Assembly (NCBI GenBank): GCA_963730285.1
Contig: CAVSQY010000002.1
Location: 62,001 to 126,000 of the forward strand
From: JARDZU01 sp963730285
GTDB taxonomy: Bacteria; Actinomycetota; Acidimicrobiia; Spongiisociales; ZC4RG35
DNA: 64,000 bases
Direction: 5' to 3'
The translations under genes were made by a program, and so were the position numbers. The notes under the pieces were generated by a model. That model saw only the letters and a list, made by a program, of their open reading frames with translations. It was not told the origin of the DNA and made no database searches. Positions 43,010-51,925 of this stretch are shown piece after piece. Each line of letters begins with the position of its first letter. Position 1 is the first letter of the stretch.

Positions 43010-43831
43010 ATGATGCGGCGCCATGCTCTCCTCTTTGCCCTCGTCGCGGTGGTCGCCGCCTGCGGCGGCCGGCCAACGACCCAGGCCGCGCCACCTACCA
43101 CGGTGAGCCCGCCCTCTCCTGCGACGACTTCGCCGGCGTCGACCAGCAGCACCATCGCCCGCCAGGGGCCTCGGATCATCGAGATCGCCGACACGGCCGG
43201 CCCCTCGCTGGAAACTTCCACCCTTCCAGAGGGGACAACCCTGGTTGCCCGAGCCACCGAGGCGCTCGATGTCTACGACCGCCCAGGGGCGGCGTTCCCT
43301 GTGCGGTCTCTCGACGCCAGCACGATCCTCGGGACCGGCACGGTCCTGGATGTGATCGAGGGCCCGGTTGAGGGTTGGGCCCGTGTTCTGCTGCCGGGGA
43401 GGCCCAACGGATCCGAGGGTTGGATCAGGGCGGGTGATGTGACTCTCTACACGGTGAGTGGCAGCCTCATCATCGACCTCTCGGATCGCGAGCTTTCCTA
43501 CCTCGAGCAAGGCGAGGTGGTGCTTTCGACCGATGTCGCGGTGGGATCGCCACGAAACCCGACACCCACCGGGTCGTTCTACGTGACCGACAACGTGAAA
43601 CTGAGCGATCAGAACAGCCCCTGGGGCCCGGCTGCATTGGGCCTATCGGCGCGATCGGACACCATCACGGAGTACAACGGGGGCGACGGGATCATCGGCA
43701 TCCACGGCACAAATCGGCCTGGGTCGATCGGCCGGGCGGCATCGCTGGGGTGTGTTCGGGTCCCGAATGACATGATCATCGTCCTCCAGGAGCTGGTCCG
43801 TCTTGGGACCCCCGTCGAGATCCGGCCCTGA
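43010..43831 (+). CDS. L,D-transpeptidase lipoprotein (YkuD domain)
   Basis: The 273-aa protein starts MMRRHALLFALVAVVAACGG, a lipoprotein signal, followed by a Thr/Pro/Ser-rich linker (to about residue 55), an SH3-like region (ALDVYDRPGAAFP to GSEGWIRAGDV) and a YkuD catalytic domain ending IGIHGTNRP and RAASLGCVRVPND, with the catalytic HxxN and SxGCxR motifs. It should cross-link peptidoglycan stems by 3-3 bonds outside the cell. ATG 43010 or 43013 are equivalent; TACCAT lies at 42999-43004. Its TGA is directly abutted by the TCA of the convergent MaoC gene. Confidence 0.9.
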   Translation: MMRRHALLFALVAVVAACGGRPTTQAAPPTTVSPPSPATTSPASTSSTIARQGPRIIEIADTAGPSLETSTLPEGTTLVARATEALDVYDRPGAAFPVRSLDASTILGTGTVLDVIEGPVEGWARVLLPGRPNGSEGWIRAGDVTLYTVSGSLIIDLSDRELSYLEQGEVVLSTDVAVGSPRNPTPTGSFYVTDNVKLSDQNSPWGPAALGLSARSDTITEYNGGDGIIGIHGTNRPGSIGRAASLGCVRVPNDMIIVLQELVRLGTPVEIRP

Positions 43832-44689
43832 TCAGGCCATCGTCATGACGCCGTTGGAGACCACCGGCGTGCCTCGCTCGCGACAAGTCGCCGAGAGGAT
43901 CACGCCATCGGATTCATCCCAGAGCCGGGTGACGATGGTCTCGCCCGGGTACACCACACCCGAGAAACGGGCGCCAAATGAGGATACGGTCTCGGGTAGG
44001 CCACCCAAGGCGTGGTCAACTGCAGCCTTTGCCACGATCCCGTAGGTGCAGAGCCCATGGAGGATTGGCCTGTCGAAGCCGGCAAAGGCGGCAAATGCCG
44101 GGTCGGCGTGCAGGGGGTTCTTGTCCCCCGACGCCATGCGATACAAAAGTGCCTGCTGTGGCAACGTGGGTGACTCGACTATGTGGTCCGGTTTCCGGTC
44201 CGGTTCCGAAATGGGGTTGCTCGGGCCGCTGTCCCCTCCAAACCCACCCTCACCGCGGACGAAGATCGAGGCGCGGTTGGTAAACAGCCTCTCGCCCGTC
44301 TTGTCCATGGTCGACTCGATCTCTATGACTGCGAGGGCGCCCTTGCCCTTGTCGTAGATGTCGACGATGCGTCCCCGCTGGGTGACTTCCCCGGTTGTGG
44401 GGATCGGCCCATCCAGGATGATCTCGTGCTCTCCATGAAGGATCATGGCCGGGTTGATGTCCATTCCCTCCACCAGGGCCATGCTCATCATCATGTTGAA
44501 TTGAGGGATGGTGGCATAGGTGGGAAGCACGTGTAGATCGCTCTCGTACGCGTATCGCAACTCGGCCGGGTCGGTGGGCGGGTTGCCGGCGCCAATGCCG
44601 AGGTGGTAGAGGATGACATCCTCCTCGGACCAGGAGAAGGTGCTGTCGGGGAGCTGGGCCCCCAGTACCCTGTCGAGCTCGATCGGCAC
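43832..44689 (-). CDS. MaoC-type 2-enoyl-CoA hydratase, double hot-dog
   Basis: The 285-aa protein equals the hydratase-2 part of peroxisomal multifunctional enzyme type 2. The N-terminal hot-dog has PTYATIPQFNMMM and ILHGEHEIILDGPIPTTGEV; the C-terminal hot-dog carries the catalytic block GDKNPLHADPAFAAFAGFD (Asp and His) and RPILHGLCTYG. It should hydrate trans-2-enoyl-CoA to (3R)-hydroxyacyl-CoA. The gene follows the SDR gene with a 2-nt gap, so hydratase and dehydrogenase are separate polypeptides of one operon. Confidence 0.9.
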   Translation of the reverse strand: MPIELDRVLGAQLPDSTFSWSEEDVILYHLGIGAGNPPTDPAELRYAYESDLHVLPTYATIPQFNMMMSMALVEGMDINPAMILHGEHEIILDGPIPTTGEVTQRGRIVDIYDKGKGALAVIEIESTMDKTGERLFTNRASIFVRGEGGFGGDSGPSNPISEPDRKPDHIVESPTLPQQALLYRMASGDKNPLHADPAFAAFAGFDRPILHGLCTYGIVAKAAVDHALGGLPETVSSFGARFSGVVYPGETIVTRLWDESDGVILSATCRERGTPVVSNGVMTMA

Positions 44690-44691
44690 CC

Positions 44692-45600
44692 TCAGCCTTG
44701 CGCCAGCTTGGCGAGGATCATCAACTCGTCGTTGTTGTTACCAGGGATCACGTACTCGCTGACGTCGCGCACCGTATCGATCTGATCCGCAAGCTCCTCG
44801 ACGGATGGTACGACGCCCTGGCCAGCGAACCAACCGGTGTTGGTCCCAATGAAGACCCGCCCGTAGCGCCCGCCCCCGGCGGTGAAGATCTCGTGGGTGA
44901 GCTCATTGGCCTCCGAGCAGAGATAGACAACGATCGGCATCACCTGTCTCGGGTCGAACATCTCGGCGAAAGGGCCGAGGATGTCTTCGGTCATGCGCGT
45001 GCGCGCGGTAGGGGCAACCGCGTTCGACCTTATTCCGTATTTGGCACCCTCGATCGCCAGTACGTTGGAGAGGCCGACCAGACCAGCCTTGGCGGCGCCA
45101 TAATTGGTCTGGCCGAAGTTGCCAAAGAGCCCAGACGCGGATGTCGTATGGACGAAGCGCCCGTAGCCCTTCTCCTTCATCACGCGAAATGCCGGATGCG
45201 AGACATGGAAGGCTCCCCGGAGATGGACATCGATGACCGCGTCGACTTCGTCCAAGCTCATGTTGGCGAAAGACTTGTCTCTCAGTATCCCGGCGTTGTT
45301 GATCACGATATCGACGGTCCCGTACGCATCGAGTGCGGTGTCGATGATGGCCTGGCCCCCCTCAGGGGTTGCCACCGAGTCGTAATTGGGGACGGCGTCA
45401 CCGCCGGACCCGGCTATTTCGTCAACCACCAGGTCCGCGGCCTTCTGTGAAGACCCGCTGCCATCTACCGCGCCACCCAGGTCGTTGACCACGACTCGGG
45501 CGCCCCGGCGCGCCAGCTCCAGGGCGTACTCCCGGCCAAGACCGCCACCTGCCCCGGTGACAACCGCAACCCGGCCATCGAACGTGATCGATTCACTCAC
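44692..45600 (-). CDS. SDR 3-hydroxyacyl-CoA dehydrogenase, MFE-2/HSD17B4-like
   Basis: The 302-aa protein resembles the dehydrogenase unit of peroxisomal MFE-2: VTGAGGGLGREYALELARRG, VVVNDLGGAVDGSG, NNAGILRDKSFANMSLDE, HLRGAFHV, TTSASGLFGNFGQTNYGAAK (Ser, Tyr and Lys catalytic) and NAVAPTARTRMTE. It should oxidise (3R)-hydroxyacyl-CoA with NAD. GTG 45600 is chosen because AAGGAG lies 8 nt upstream and family members start close to the nucleotide-binding motif. Neighbours supply dehydrogenase (FadE), hydratase (MaoC), racemase (CaiB) and ligase (FadD). Confidence 0.92.
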   Translation of the reverse strand: MSESITFDGRVAVVTGAGGGLGREYALELARRGARVVVNDLGGAVDGSGSSQKAADLVVDEIAGSGGDAVPNYDSVATPEGGQAIIDTALDAYGTVDIVINNAGILRDKSFANMSLDEVDAVIDVHLRGAFHVSHPAFRVMKEKGYGRFVHTTSASGLFGNFGQTNYGAAKAGLVGLSNVLAIEGAKYGIRSNAVAPTARTRMTEDILGPFAEMFDPRQVMPIVVYLCSEANELTHEIFTAGGGRYGRVFIGTNTGWFAGQGVVPSVEELADQIDTVRDVSEYVIPGNNNDELMILAKLAQG

Positions 45601-45632
45601 TCTCCTGGCTCCTTCAGTCGAACGACTTCTAT

Positions 45633-46781
45633 CTAAAGACCGAGGGAACGGCCAATGATCTCCTTCATGATCTCGGTCGTGCCACCGTAAATGGTTTGCA
45701 CGCGAGCATCGCGATATGCGCGGGCTATCGGAAACTCCTCCATGTATCCCCAGCCTCCGAAGAATTGGAGACACCGATCTATGACACGTTTCTCGAGCTC
45801 GGTGACCCACCACTTCGCCTTTGCCGCTTCATCGGCCGTTAGGTCGCCGGCATTGTGGGCGAGTATCTGGGTGTCGACGTAAGTCTGGGCGACGTCCAAC
45901 TCGGTTCGCATCTCCGCCATTGCATGTTTGATCGTCTGAAAAGCCCCGATGGGCTGGTCGAATGCCCGCCTCTCCTTGATGTATTCCAGTGTCCAGTCGA
46001 AGGCCTGCTGGGCGTGGGCGATCGAGCCTGCACTCAGACCCAGTCGCTCCTGGGGAAGGTTCTCCATGAGATAGGCAAAACCCTCCCCCTCCTCGCCCAG
46101 CCTGTTCTGGATCGGGACCCGCACGTCGTCGAAGAAGAGCTCCGCCGTGTCCTGAGCATGAAGGCCGATCTTCTCCAGGTTGCGGCCGCGGGTGAAGCCG
46201 GCCATCCCATCCTCTATCACGAGCAGGCTCATCCCCGAGTGTTTCTGAGACGGGTTCGTCTTGACCACGGTGATCACCAGGTCGGCGTTGATGCCGCTCG
46301 TGATGAAGGTCTTGGAGCCATTGACGACATATGTGTCGCCATCGCGGGTGGCAGTGGTCTGGATGCCGGCCAGGTCTGAGCCCGCCCCCGGCTCCGTCAT
46401 GGCAATGGCCGACATGAGCAGGCCATCGGCCAACCCGGGCATCCAACGAGCGCGTTGCTCCTCGTCGGCCAGACGTATGTAGTAGGGCAGGCACACATCG
46501 TTGTGGAGCGTGATGCACATGCCGGAGGCAAAGGCATCGCCCCTGACCAACTCCTCGATCACCACCGTGTTGAATCGGAAGTCGGCGACTCCCCCACCGC
46601 CGTGCTCTACGGGAACGGCCATGCCGAGCAGACCGGCCTTACCGGCGCGGCGAAACATCTCCTTGTCGACACGGCCGGCCGACTCCCACTTGGCCACATT
46701 GGGAGCGACTTCGACCTCCACGAACCGCCGCACCGACTCACGGAACATCTCATGGTCGGAGTCGAATAGACCTCGTCTCAT
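45633..46781 (-). CDS. Acyl-CoA dehydrogenase
   Basis: The 382-aa flavoprotein should introduce the alpha,beta double bond into acyl-CoA. The FAD/substrate motif AIAMTEPGAGSDLAG, the GSKTFITSG segment and the C-terminal IYGGTTEIMKEIIGRSLGL are typical; the catalytic glutamate is in the YGGTTEI block for long-chain members. N-terminal FVEVEVAPNVAKWE matches FadE proteins. It is translated 21 nt after the FadD-like gene, within one operon. Confidence 0.92.
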   Translation of the reverse strand: MRRGLFDSDHEMFRESVRRFVEVEVAPNVAKWESAGRVDKEMFRRAGKAGLLGMAVPVEHGGGGVADFRFNTVVIEELVRGDAFASGMCITLHNDVCLPYYIRLADEEQRARWMPGLADGLLMSAIAMTEPGAGSDLAGIQTTATRDGDTYVVNGSKTFITSGINADLVITVVKTNPSQKHSGMSLLVIEDGMAGFTRGRNLEKIGLHAQDTAELFFDDVRVPIQNRLGEEGEGFAYLMENLPQERLGLSAGSIAHAQQAFDWTLEYIKERRAFDQPIGAFQTIKHAMAEMRTELDVAQTYVDTQILAHNAGDLTADEAAKAKWWVTELEKRVIDRCLQFFGGWGYMEEFPIARAYRDARVQTIYGGTTEIMKEIIGRSLGL

Positions 46782-46802
46782 GCTGCCAGGCGGCGCCCTT
46801 GC

Positions 46803-48641
46803 TCAGACCCCCACGTAGAGGCCATCGATCTCGTCGGCATACTTCTCCAGGACCACCCTCCGCTTCAGTTTGAGCGAAGGTGTCAGCTCCCCGGAATCCG
46901 GTGTCCACGCGTCGGGCACGACGATCCATTTCTTGATCTTCTCCACCTGGGACACCGCCTCGTTTGCCTCCCGGATGGCACTCTCGACCTCCGCCCTCAC
47001 CTCGGGGAGCTGAGAGAAACTCGCCAGGTCGGTGTACGGGATACCGTTCGCCGCCGCCCAGGCCGGCGCCTCCTCGTCGTCGATGGCAATGACCATCGCC
47101 AGGAATTTTCTCCCGTCCCCGATCATGCAGGCCTTGGAGATGATGGGGTGGTTGCCGAGCGCCGTCTCCAGCTTGGCGGGTGCAACGTTCTTGCCGGCCG
47201 CGGTGATGATGATCTCCTTCTTGCGGCCGACGATCCAGACGAATCCGTCATCGTCGATGCGCGCCAGGTCGCCCGAATGGAGCCATCCGGCAGCGTCATA
47301 GGTCTCCTCGGTGGCCTCGGGCAGCTTGTAATAGCCAGGGGTGATCACACCGCCCCTCATCAGCAACTCATCGTCGGGAGCCAAGGTCACCTCCACACCG
47401 GGCAGGGCCTTGCCCACCGAACCGATCTTGCTCGCCCTGGGCAGGTTGGTAGTTGCGGGGCCAGTGGTCTCGGACATCCCGTACAACTCGTAGAGCGGCA
47501 CGCCGATGGTCTGGAAGAAGAGTACGAGGTCCGGATTGATGGGAGCGGCCGCGGTGATGGCGATCTGAACCTGGTCGAGGCCGAGCCCATCCCGCACCTT
47601 GGACAGCACGATCGAGTCCAACAGACCTGCCAGCATCGGTGCGGGCTTGCCGGCTTCCTCGGCGAGGACGCGTTTGCGGTTGGCTGCAAGCGCCCGGTCG
47701 AGCAGAGCGCGCTTGATTCCGTGTGTGTCCTCGAAGCGGGCCATTAGCCGGGCATGGAACTTCTCATAGACGCGGGGAACCCCGAAGAAGACCGTGGGCC
47801 TCGCTTGTTGGATGTATTCGAGGACACCTGACAGGTTGGGGCAGAACCAAACTTGTCCTGCGAGATACGTGGCGAGGTAGTGCGTCGCCATGCGCTCCGC
47901 GATATGGGCCAGGGGAAGATATGACACCATTCTCGGGCCCAGGTCTATCTGGGCGGCCCGTCGGAGGCACTCTGCGGTCCAGACGACGTTCCTGTGGGTG
48001 ATCATCACGCCCTTGGGAGTCCCGGTCGTTCCCGACGTGTATATGAGCGTGGCCAATGTGTCCGGGGACATCGACTTGGCCGACCTGCTCACCGTCTCGG
48101 GATCGTCTGACAGTCGGGTCTTGCCCCGTGCCATGAGCTCCTCCCAGCTGAGAACCCAATCGGCGGTGTCGTAGTTCTCGGCTCCGGAGAGCAGGACCAC
48201 GTAGCGCAGGCTCGGCAACTCGGATCTGATCTCGTCCCATCTCTTCATGTAGTCGAGGTTTTCGAGGATGGCCACCGTGGCGCCACAGTTGTCCGCGATG
48301 TACTGGATCTGGCCGGCCGTGAGAGTGGAGTAGATGGTCACTCCGGTGGCGCCGGTGTGTATCGCGGCGTAATCGGCGATGCCGTGCTCGGGGCGATTGC
48401 CGGCCATGATGGCGACGAACTCGCCCGGGCCGACGCCCAGGGTCTGCAGGCCTGCCGCCGCCTGGTGGATGGCGTCGACATACTGACGCCATGTGAGGTT
48501 GTCCCAGTCACCGTCCTTGAAGTGGATGGCGGGCTGATCCGGATAGACCTCGGCGTTCCTGTTCAGGAAGTCGACGATCGTCTTGCCCTCTACCTCGGCG
48601 TCAATCGCCGCTCGCTCCGCCAAAAGCGCTTCCTTGGTCAT
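46803..48641 (-). CDS. Long-chain fatty-acid--CoA ligase (FadD15-like)
   Basis: The 612-aa adenylate-forming enzyme shows TLIYTSGTTGTPKGVMITHRN as the P-loop, the long-chain ACSL signature YLPLAHIAERM with FFGVPRVYEKF, YGMSETTGPAT, and AGWLHSGDLARIDDDGF. The C-terminus has IVGRKKEIIITAAGKNVAP. The GRKKEI and ...KLKRRVVL pattern fit the FAA1/FadD15 group. ATG 48641 has GGAGGAG immediately upstream; the frame stays open upstream only as antisense to the CaiB gene. It is placed between CaiB and FadE in the same transcriptional direction. Confidence 0.92.
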   Translation of the reverse strand: MTKEALLAERAAIDAEVEGKTIVDFLNRNAEVYPDQPAIHFKDGDWDNLTWRQYVDAIHQAAAGLQTLGVGPGEFVAIMAGNRPEHGIADYAAIHTGATGVTIYSTLTAGQIQYIADNCGATVAILENLDYMKRWDEIRSELPSLRYVVLLSGAENYDTADWVLSWEELMARGKTRLSDDPETVSRSAKSMSPDTLATLIYTSGTTGTPKGVMITHRNVVWTAECLRRAAQIDLGPRMVSYLPLAHIAERMATHYLATYLAGQVWFCPNLSGVLEYIQQARPTVFFGVPRVYEKFHARLMARFEDTHGIKRALLDRALAANRKRVLAEEAGKPAPMLAGLLDSIVLSKVRDGLGLDQVQIAITAAAPINPDLVLFFQTIGVPLYELYGMSETTGPATTNLPRASKIGSVGKALPGVEVTLAPDDELLMRGGVITPGYYKLPEATEETYDAAGWLHSGDLARIDDDGFVWIVGRKKEIIITAAGKNVAPAKLETALGNHPIISKACMIGDGRKFLAMVIAIDDEEAPAWAAANGIPYTDLASFSQLPEVRAEVESAIREANEAVSQVEKIKKWIVVPDAWTPDSGELTPSLKLKRRVVLEKYADEIDGLYVGV

Positions 48642-48654
48642 CTCTCCTCCGGGG

Positions 48655-49797
48655 TCAGGCCACAGCTCCGACCTGGCGGAGCTTACCGATGTCTTGGTTG
48701 CTAAGGCCGAGCTCCCGAAGCAACCTGTCGGTGTCGGCTCCGGGGCGAGAAGGCACGTTTGGAACCGCAGCCGGGGTCTCTGAGAACCTCGGGGAAGGTG
48801 CCGGCTGGGTGACACCGCCGATCTCGACGAAGGCGGTGCGCTCGGTGTTGTGTCGATGCGCCGGCGCCTCTTCCATCGAGAGGACCGGGGCCACACAGGC
48901 ATCCCGGTCGGCGAACACCCGGGCCCACTCATCCCGCGTCCGTGTGAGGAAGACCTCCTGGAACACCTGTCGTAGCCGATCCCACTTGGAGGGATCTTCC
49001 CTCGAGGGCAGCGATTCCGCGTCGAGCCCGAGCCCTGCGACGAGCTCGCCATAGAAGGACGCCTCCAATGCCCCCACGGCCACGTGTCGCCCATCGGATG
49101 TTCTATATGTCGTGTAGAACGGGGCACCACCATCGAGGAGGTTGGAGTTGCGCTGATCGCTCCACATACCGCCGGCCCGCAACCCGTGTATGGCGGTCGT
49201 CAGGAGAGCAGATCCATCGACCATGGATGCATCGACTACTTGGCCGGTGCCTGTTGCCCTTGAATGAGTCAGTGCCGCCAGGACACCCACAGCGAGCAGC
49301 ATCCCACCACCGCCGTAGTCGCCGATCAGGTTCAACGGTGGGACCGGCATCTCTCTGGGCCCGATGGGATACAGGGCGCCGGATAGGGCGATGTAGTCGA
49401 TGTCGTGACCGGCCCTGTCGGAAAATGGGCCTGTCTGGCCCCATCCGGTCATGCGCCCGTATATCAGCGATGGATTGGCCTCGAGACACCTGTCGGGCCC
49501 CACCCCGAGACGCTCGGCCACTCCGGGCCGATAGCCCTCGATGAAGATGTCACTTCTCGCGGCCAGCCGCACTACCAGCCCGGGGCCCTCCGGGTGTTTG
49601 AGATCGATCGCGATCGAGGACTTGCCCCTGGTGAGGAGGTCGAAGCGGCTCTCAACGACCCCCCGCCGGTCGTCGTCGCCGGGTCGATCGACACTGATCA
49701 CGTCCGCCCCGAGGTCGGCCAGGATCATCCCGCAAAACGGGGCCGGCCCTATGCCGGCGAGCTCCAGGACAGAGATACCCTCGAGTGGTCCCGCCAT
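48655..49797 (-). CDS. CaiB/BaiF CoA-transferase family, alpha-methylacyl-CoA racemase-like
   Basis: The 380-aa protein follows the racemase (AMACR/MCR) pattern: LEGISVLELAGIGPAPFCGMILADLGADVI, FIEGYRPGVAERLGVGP, YGRMTGWGQTGPFSDRAGHD with catalytic His in AGHDIDYIALSG, and catalytic Asp in NLIGDYGGGGM. It should epimerise 2-methylacyl-CoA so that branched chains can enter beta-oxidation. A true CoA transferase function is less likely because the His/Asp pair is retained. It follows the peptide ABC importer genes on the same strand. Confidence 0.88.
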   Translation of the reverse strand: MAGPLEGISVLELAGIGPAPFCGMILADLGADVISVDRPGDDDRRGVVESRFDLLTRGKSSIAIDLKHPEGPGLVVRLAARSDIFIEGYRPGVAERLGVGPDRCLEANPSLIYGRMTGWGQTGPFSDRAGHDIDYIALSGALYPIGPREMPVPPLNLIGDYGGGGMLLAVGVLAALTHSRATGTGQVVDASMVDGSALLTTAIHGLRAGGMWSDQRNSNLLDGGAPFYTTYRTSDGRHVAVGALEASFYGELVAGLGLDAESLPSREDPSKWDRLRQVFQEVFLTRTRDEWARVFADRDACVAPVLSMEEAPAHRHNTERTAFVEIGGVTQPAPSPRFSETPAAVPNVPSRPGADTDRLLRELGLSNQDIGKLRQVGAVA

Positions 49798-49839
49798 CAG
49801 CCGACGAACCTTTCGCTCAAACCCCCTGGAGCCATCGCC

Positions 49840-50886
49840 TCATGCCGAGGCGCGTTCGGACGAGAGGATCTCGACGGGTGCGGCGAAATGGCATGCGACG
49901 AGATGACCGAACTGCTCGACGAGGGGTGGCGTCTCCTCGGCACAGATGTCCTGCGCCTTCCAGCACCGTGTGCGAAAGACACACCCTGAAGGTGGGTCCG
50001 CGGGGTTGGGGACGTCGCCCTGCAGCACGATTCGCTCACGATCCTGTCGGCCACGGGGATCCGGGATGGGGACGGCAGATAACAGGGCTTGGGTGTATGG
50101 GTGGGTCGGGTTCTGGAAGATCTCCTCTCGGGCGCCCGTCTCCATGATGTGTCCCAGATACATGACGGCCACTCGATGGGAGATGTGCCTAACCACTGAC
50201 AGATCGTGGGCGATGAAGAGGTAGGAGAGCTCCAGATCCTCTTGGATCTCCACCATCAGGTTGATCACCTGCGCCTGGATGGATACATCCAGGGCTGAGA
50301 CCGGCTCGTCGAGGAGAAGCATCCTCGGGTTCAAGGCAAGGGCACGGGCCACACCGATGCGCTGACGTTGCCCTCCGGAGAACTCATGAGGAAAGCGATT
50401 GCCGTGCTCCGGGGAGAGTTGAACCAGTCTCAGCAGCTCGGCCACCCGCTCGTCGCCCCCGTCCTCGTACAAACCGTGGATCCTCAAGGGCTCGGCAACT
50501 ATCTCGCGTACGGTCATTCTGGGATTGAGCGAGGCGTATGGATCTTGAAAGACGATCTGGATATCGCGCCGCACCGGTCTCAGCTCCTTGCGGCTGAGTG
50601 TGGTGATGTCGTGCCCTTGGAAGACCACCTTCCCGGCGGTGGGATCTACCAACCGGATCACGGCACGAGCCGTGGTCGACTTGCCACAACCCGACTCCCC
50701 GACCAACCCCAGGGTTTCGGCGTGGCCGACCTGAAAAGAGACGCCGTCGACCGCATAGACGTACCCGACCGTCTTCCGCCGAACGCCTTCCTTTATCGGG
50801 AAATGGACCTTGAGATCATCCACCTTGAGCACGGCGTCATCCGAGGGCTCGGCCATCGGCTCCGTGTATGAGATGGCGTCAGACAA
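49840..50886 (-). CDS. Oligopeptide/dipeptide ABC transporter ATPase (DppF/OppF-like)
   Basis: The 348-aa ATPase has Walker A GESGCGKSTTARA, signature FSGGQRQRIGVARAL, Walker B MLLLDEPVSALD and the C-terminal oligo_HPY region HPYTQALLSAVPIPDP with a GCVFRTRCWKAQDICAEETP cluster that can bind an iron-sulfur cluster. The TTG start at 50886 overlaps the dppD stop by 8 nt and has AAGGAGG with a 5-nt spacer, better than the in-frame ATG at 50856. It pairs with the next ATPase to energise peptide or other small-molecule import. Confidence 0.9.
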   Translation of the reverse strand: MSDAISYTEPMAEPSDDAVLKVDDLKVHFPIKEGVRRKTVGYVYAVDGVSFQVGHAETLGLVGESGCGKSTTARAVIRLVDPTAGKVVFQGHDITTLSRKELRPVRRDIQIVFQDPYASLNPRMTVREIVAEPLRIHGLYEDGGDERVAELLRLVQLSPEHGNRFPHEFSGGQRQRIGVARALALNPRMLLLDEPVSALDVSIQAQVINLMVEIQEDLELSYLFIAHDLSVVRHISHRVAVMYLGHIMETGAREEIFQNPTHPYTQALLSAVPIPDPRGRQDRERIVLQGDVPNPADPPSGCVFRTRCWKAQDICAEETPPLVEQFGHLVACHFAAPVEILSSERASA

Positions 50887-51925
50887 GCTCCCCTCCTTCC
50901 ACCGCGATGCCGGTGGCCACTGCCTCCCTTTGCACCTCATCGGCTACCTCATCGCGGAAGTGACAGGCAGTGAAATGACCCTCCGACACCTCGAACTGGT
51001 CAGGTATGACCGTCCGGCAGAGCTCGCGGCCCTCCGACATGCGGCACCTGGGGTGGAATGCGCAACCCGGTGGGCGATTGATCAGCGAGGGTGGGTTGCC
51101 CGGTATGGGAAGCAGACGCTTCATCTCACCCGTGATCCTGGGGAGACTCATCATCAAACCCAACGTGTAGGGATGACGGGGAGAATGGTAGATCTCGTCG
51201 ACGGTGCCGGTCTCGACGACCTTCCCGCCGTACATGACCGCGATCCTGTCAGCCATCTCCGCCACCACACCCAGATCGTGGGTGATCATGATGGTGGCCG
51301 CCCCGGTCTCCTCCGCTGCGACCTTCATCACTTCCAAAACCTGAGCCTGGATCGTCACGTCTAGAGCCGTGGTCGGTTCATCGGCGATGAGCACCGAGGG
51401 CTTGTTCGCCATGGCCATGGCGATCATGGCTCGCTGCCTCATCCCACCCGAGTACTCGTGGGGGTATTGGTCGAATCTTCGATCCGGGTTGGGCACGCCA
51501 ACGAGCTCGAGCAGGCCTACCGACTCCGCCCTTGCGGAATCGTCGGACATGTGTTCGTTGTGGGCGAGCAGGGCTTCGGCGATCTGATTGCCAACGGTGA
51601 ATACCGGATTGAGGGACGTCATCGGGTCTTGAAAGATCATCGCCACCTCTTTGTTGCGGATTTTCCGCAATTCGTCGATGGGAAGGCCGATGATGTTGCG
51701 ACCTCTGTAAAGCACCTCACCGCTGACGATCCTCCCCGGGGGCATCTGGATCAGCCCAAGCGCCGACATCACGGTGACGCTCTTGCCAGAGCCGGACTCC
51801 CCCACCACCCCGATCGTCTCGCCCTCGTAGACCTCGTAGCTGACCCCGTCGACAGCGTGTACCACACCGTCGGGCGTGTCGAACTCCACGACCAGGTCGC
51901 GTATAGCGAGAACAGGCTCCGTCAC
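50879..51925 (-). CDS. Oligopeptide/dipeptide ABC transporter ATPase (DppD/OppD-like)
   Basis: The 348-aa ATPase shows GESGSGKSVTVMSALGL (Walker A), YSGGMRQRAMIAMAMA, VLIADEPTTALDVTIQAQVL and the HPYTLGLMMSLPRI tail motif with GCAFHPRCRMSEGRELC. The GTG start overlaps the dppC stop (GTGA). With dppF it forms the cytoplasmic motor of the importer. Confidence 0.92.
   Translation of the reverse strand: MTEPVLAIRDLVVEFDTPDGVVHAVDGVSYEVYEGETIGVVGESGSGKSVTVMSALGLIQMPPGRIVSGEVLYRGRNIIGLPIDELRKIRNKEVAMIFQDPMTSLNPVFTVGNQIAEALLAHNEHMSDDSARAESVGLLELVGVPNPDRRFDQYPHEYSGGMRQRAMIAMAMANKPSVLIADEPTTALDVTIQAQVLEVMKVAAEETGAATIMITHDLGVVAEMADRIAVMYGGKVVETGTVDEIYHSPRHPYTLGLMMSLPRITGEMKRLLPIPGNPPSLINRPPGCAFHPRCRMSEGRELCRTVIPDQFEVSEGHFTACHFRDEVADEVQREAVATGIAVEGGELV

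Noticed and set aside
48642..49133. 164-codon extension of the FadD15-like protein
   Set aside because: It is only an open frame inside the CaiB gene; GGAGGAG directly before ATG 48641 marks the start.
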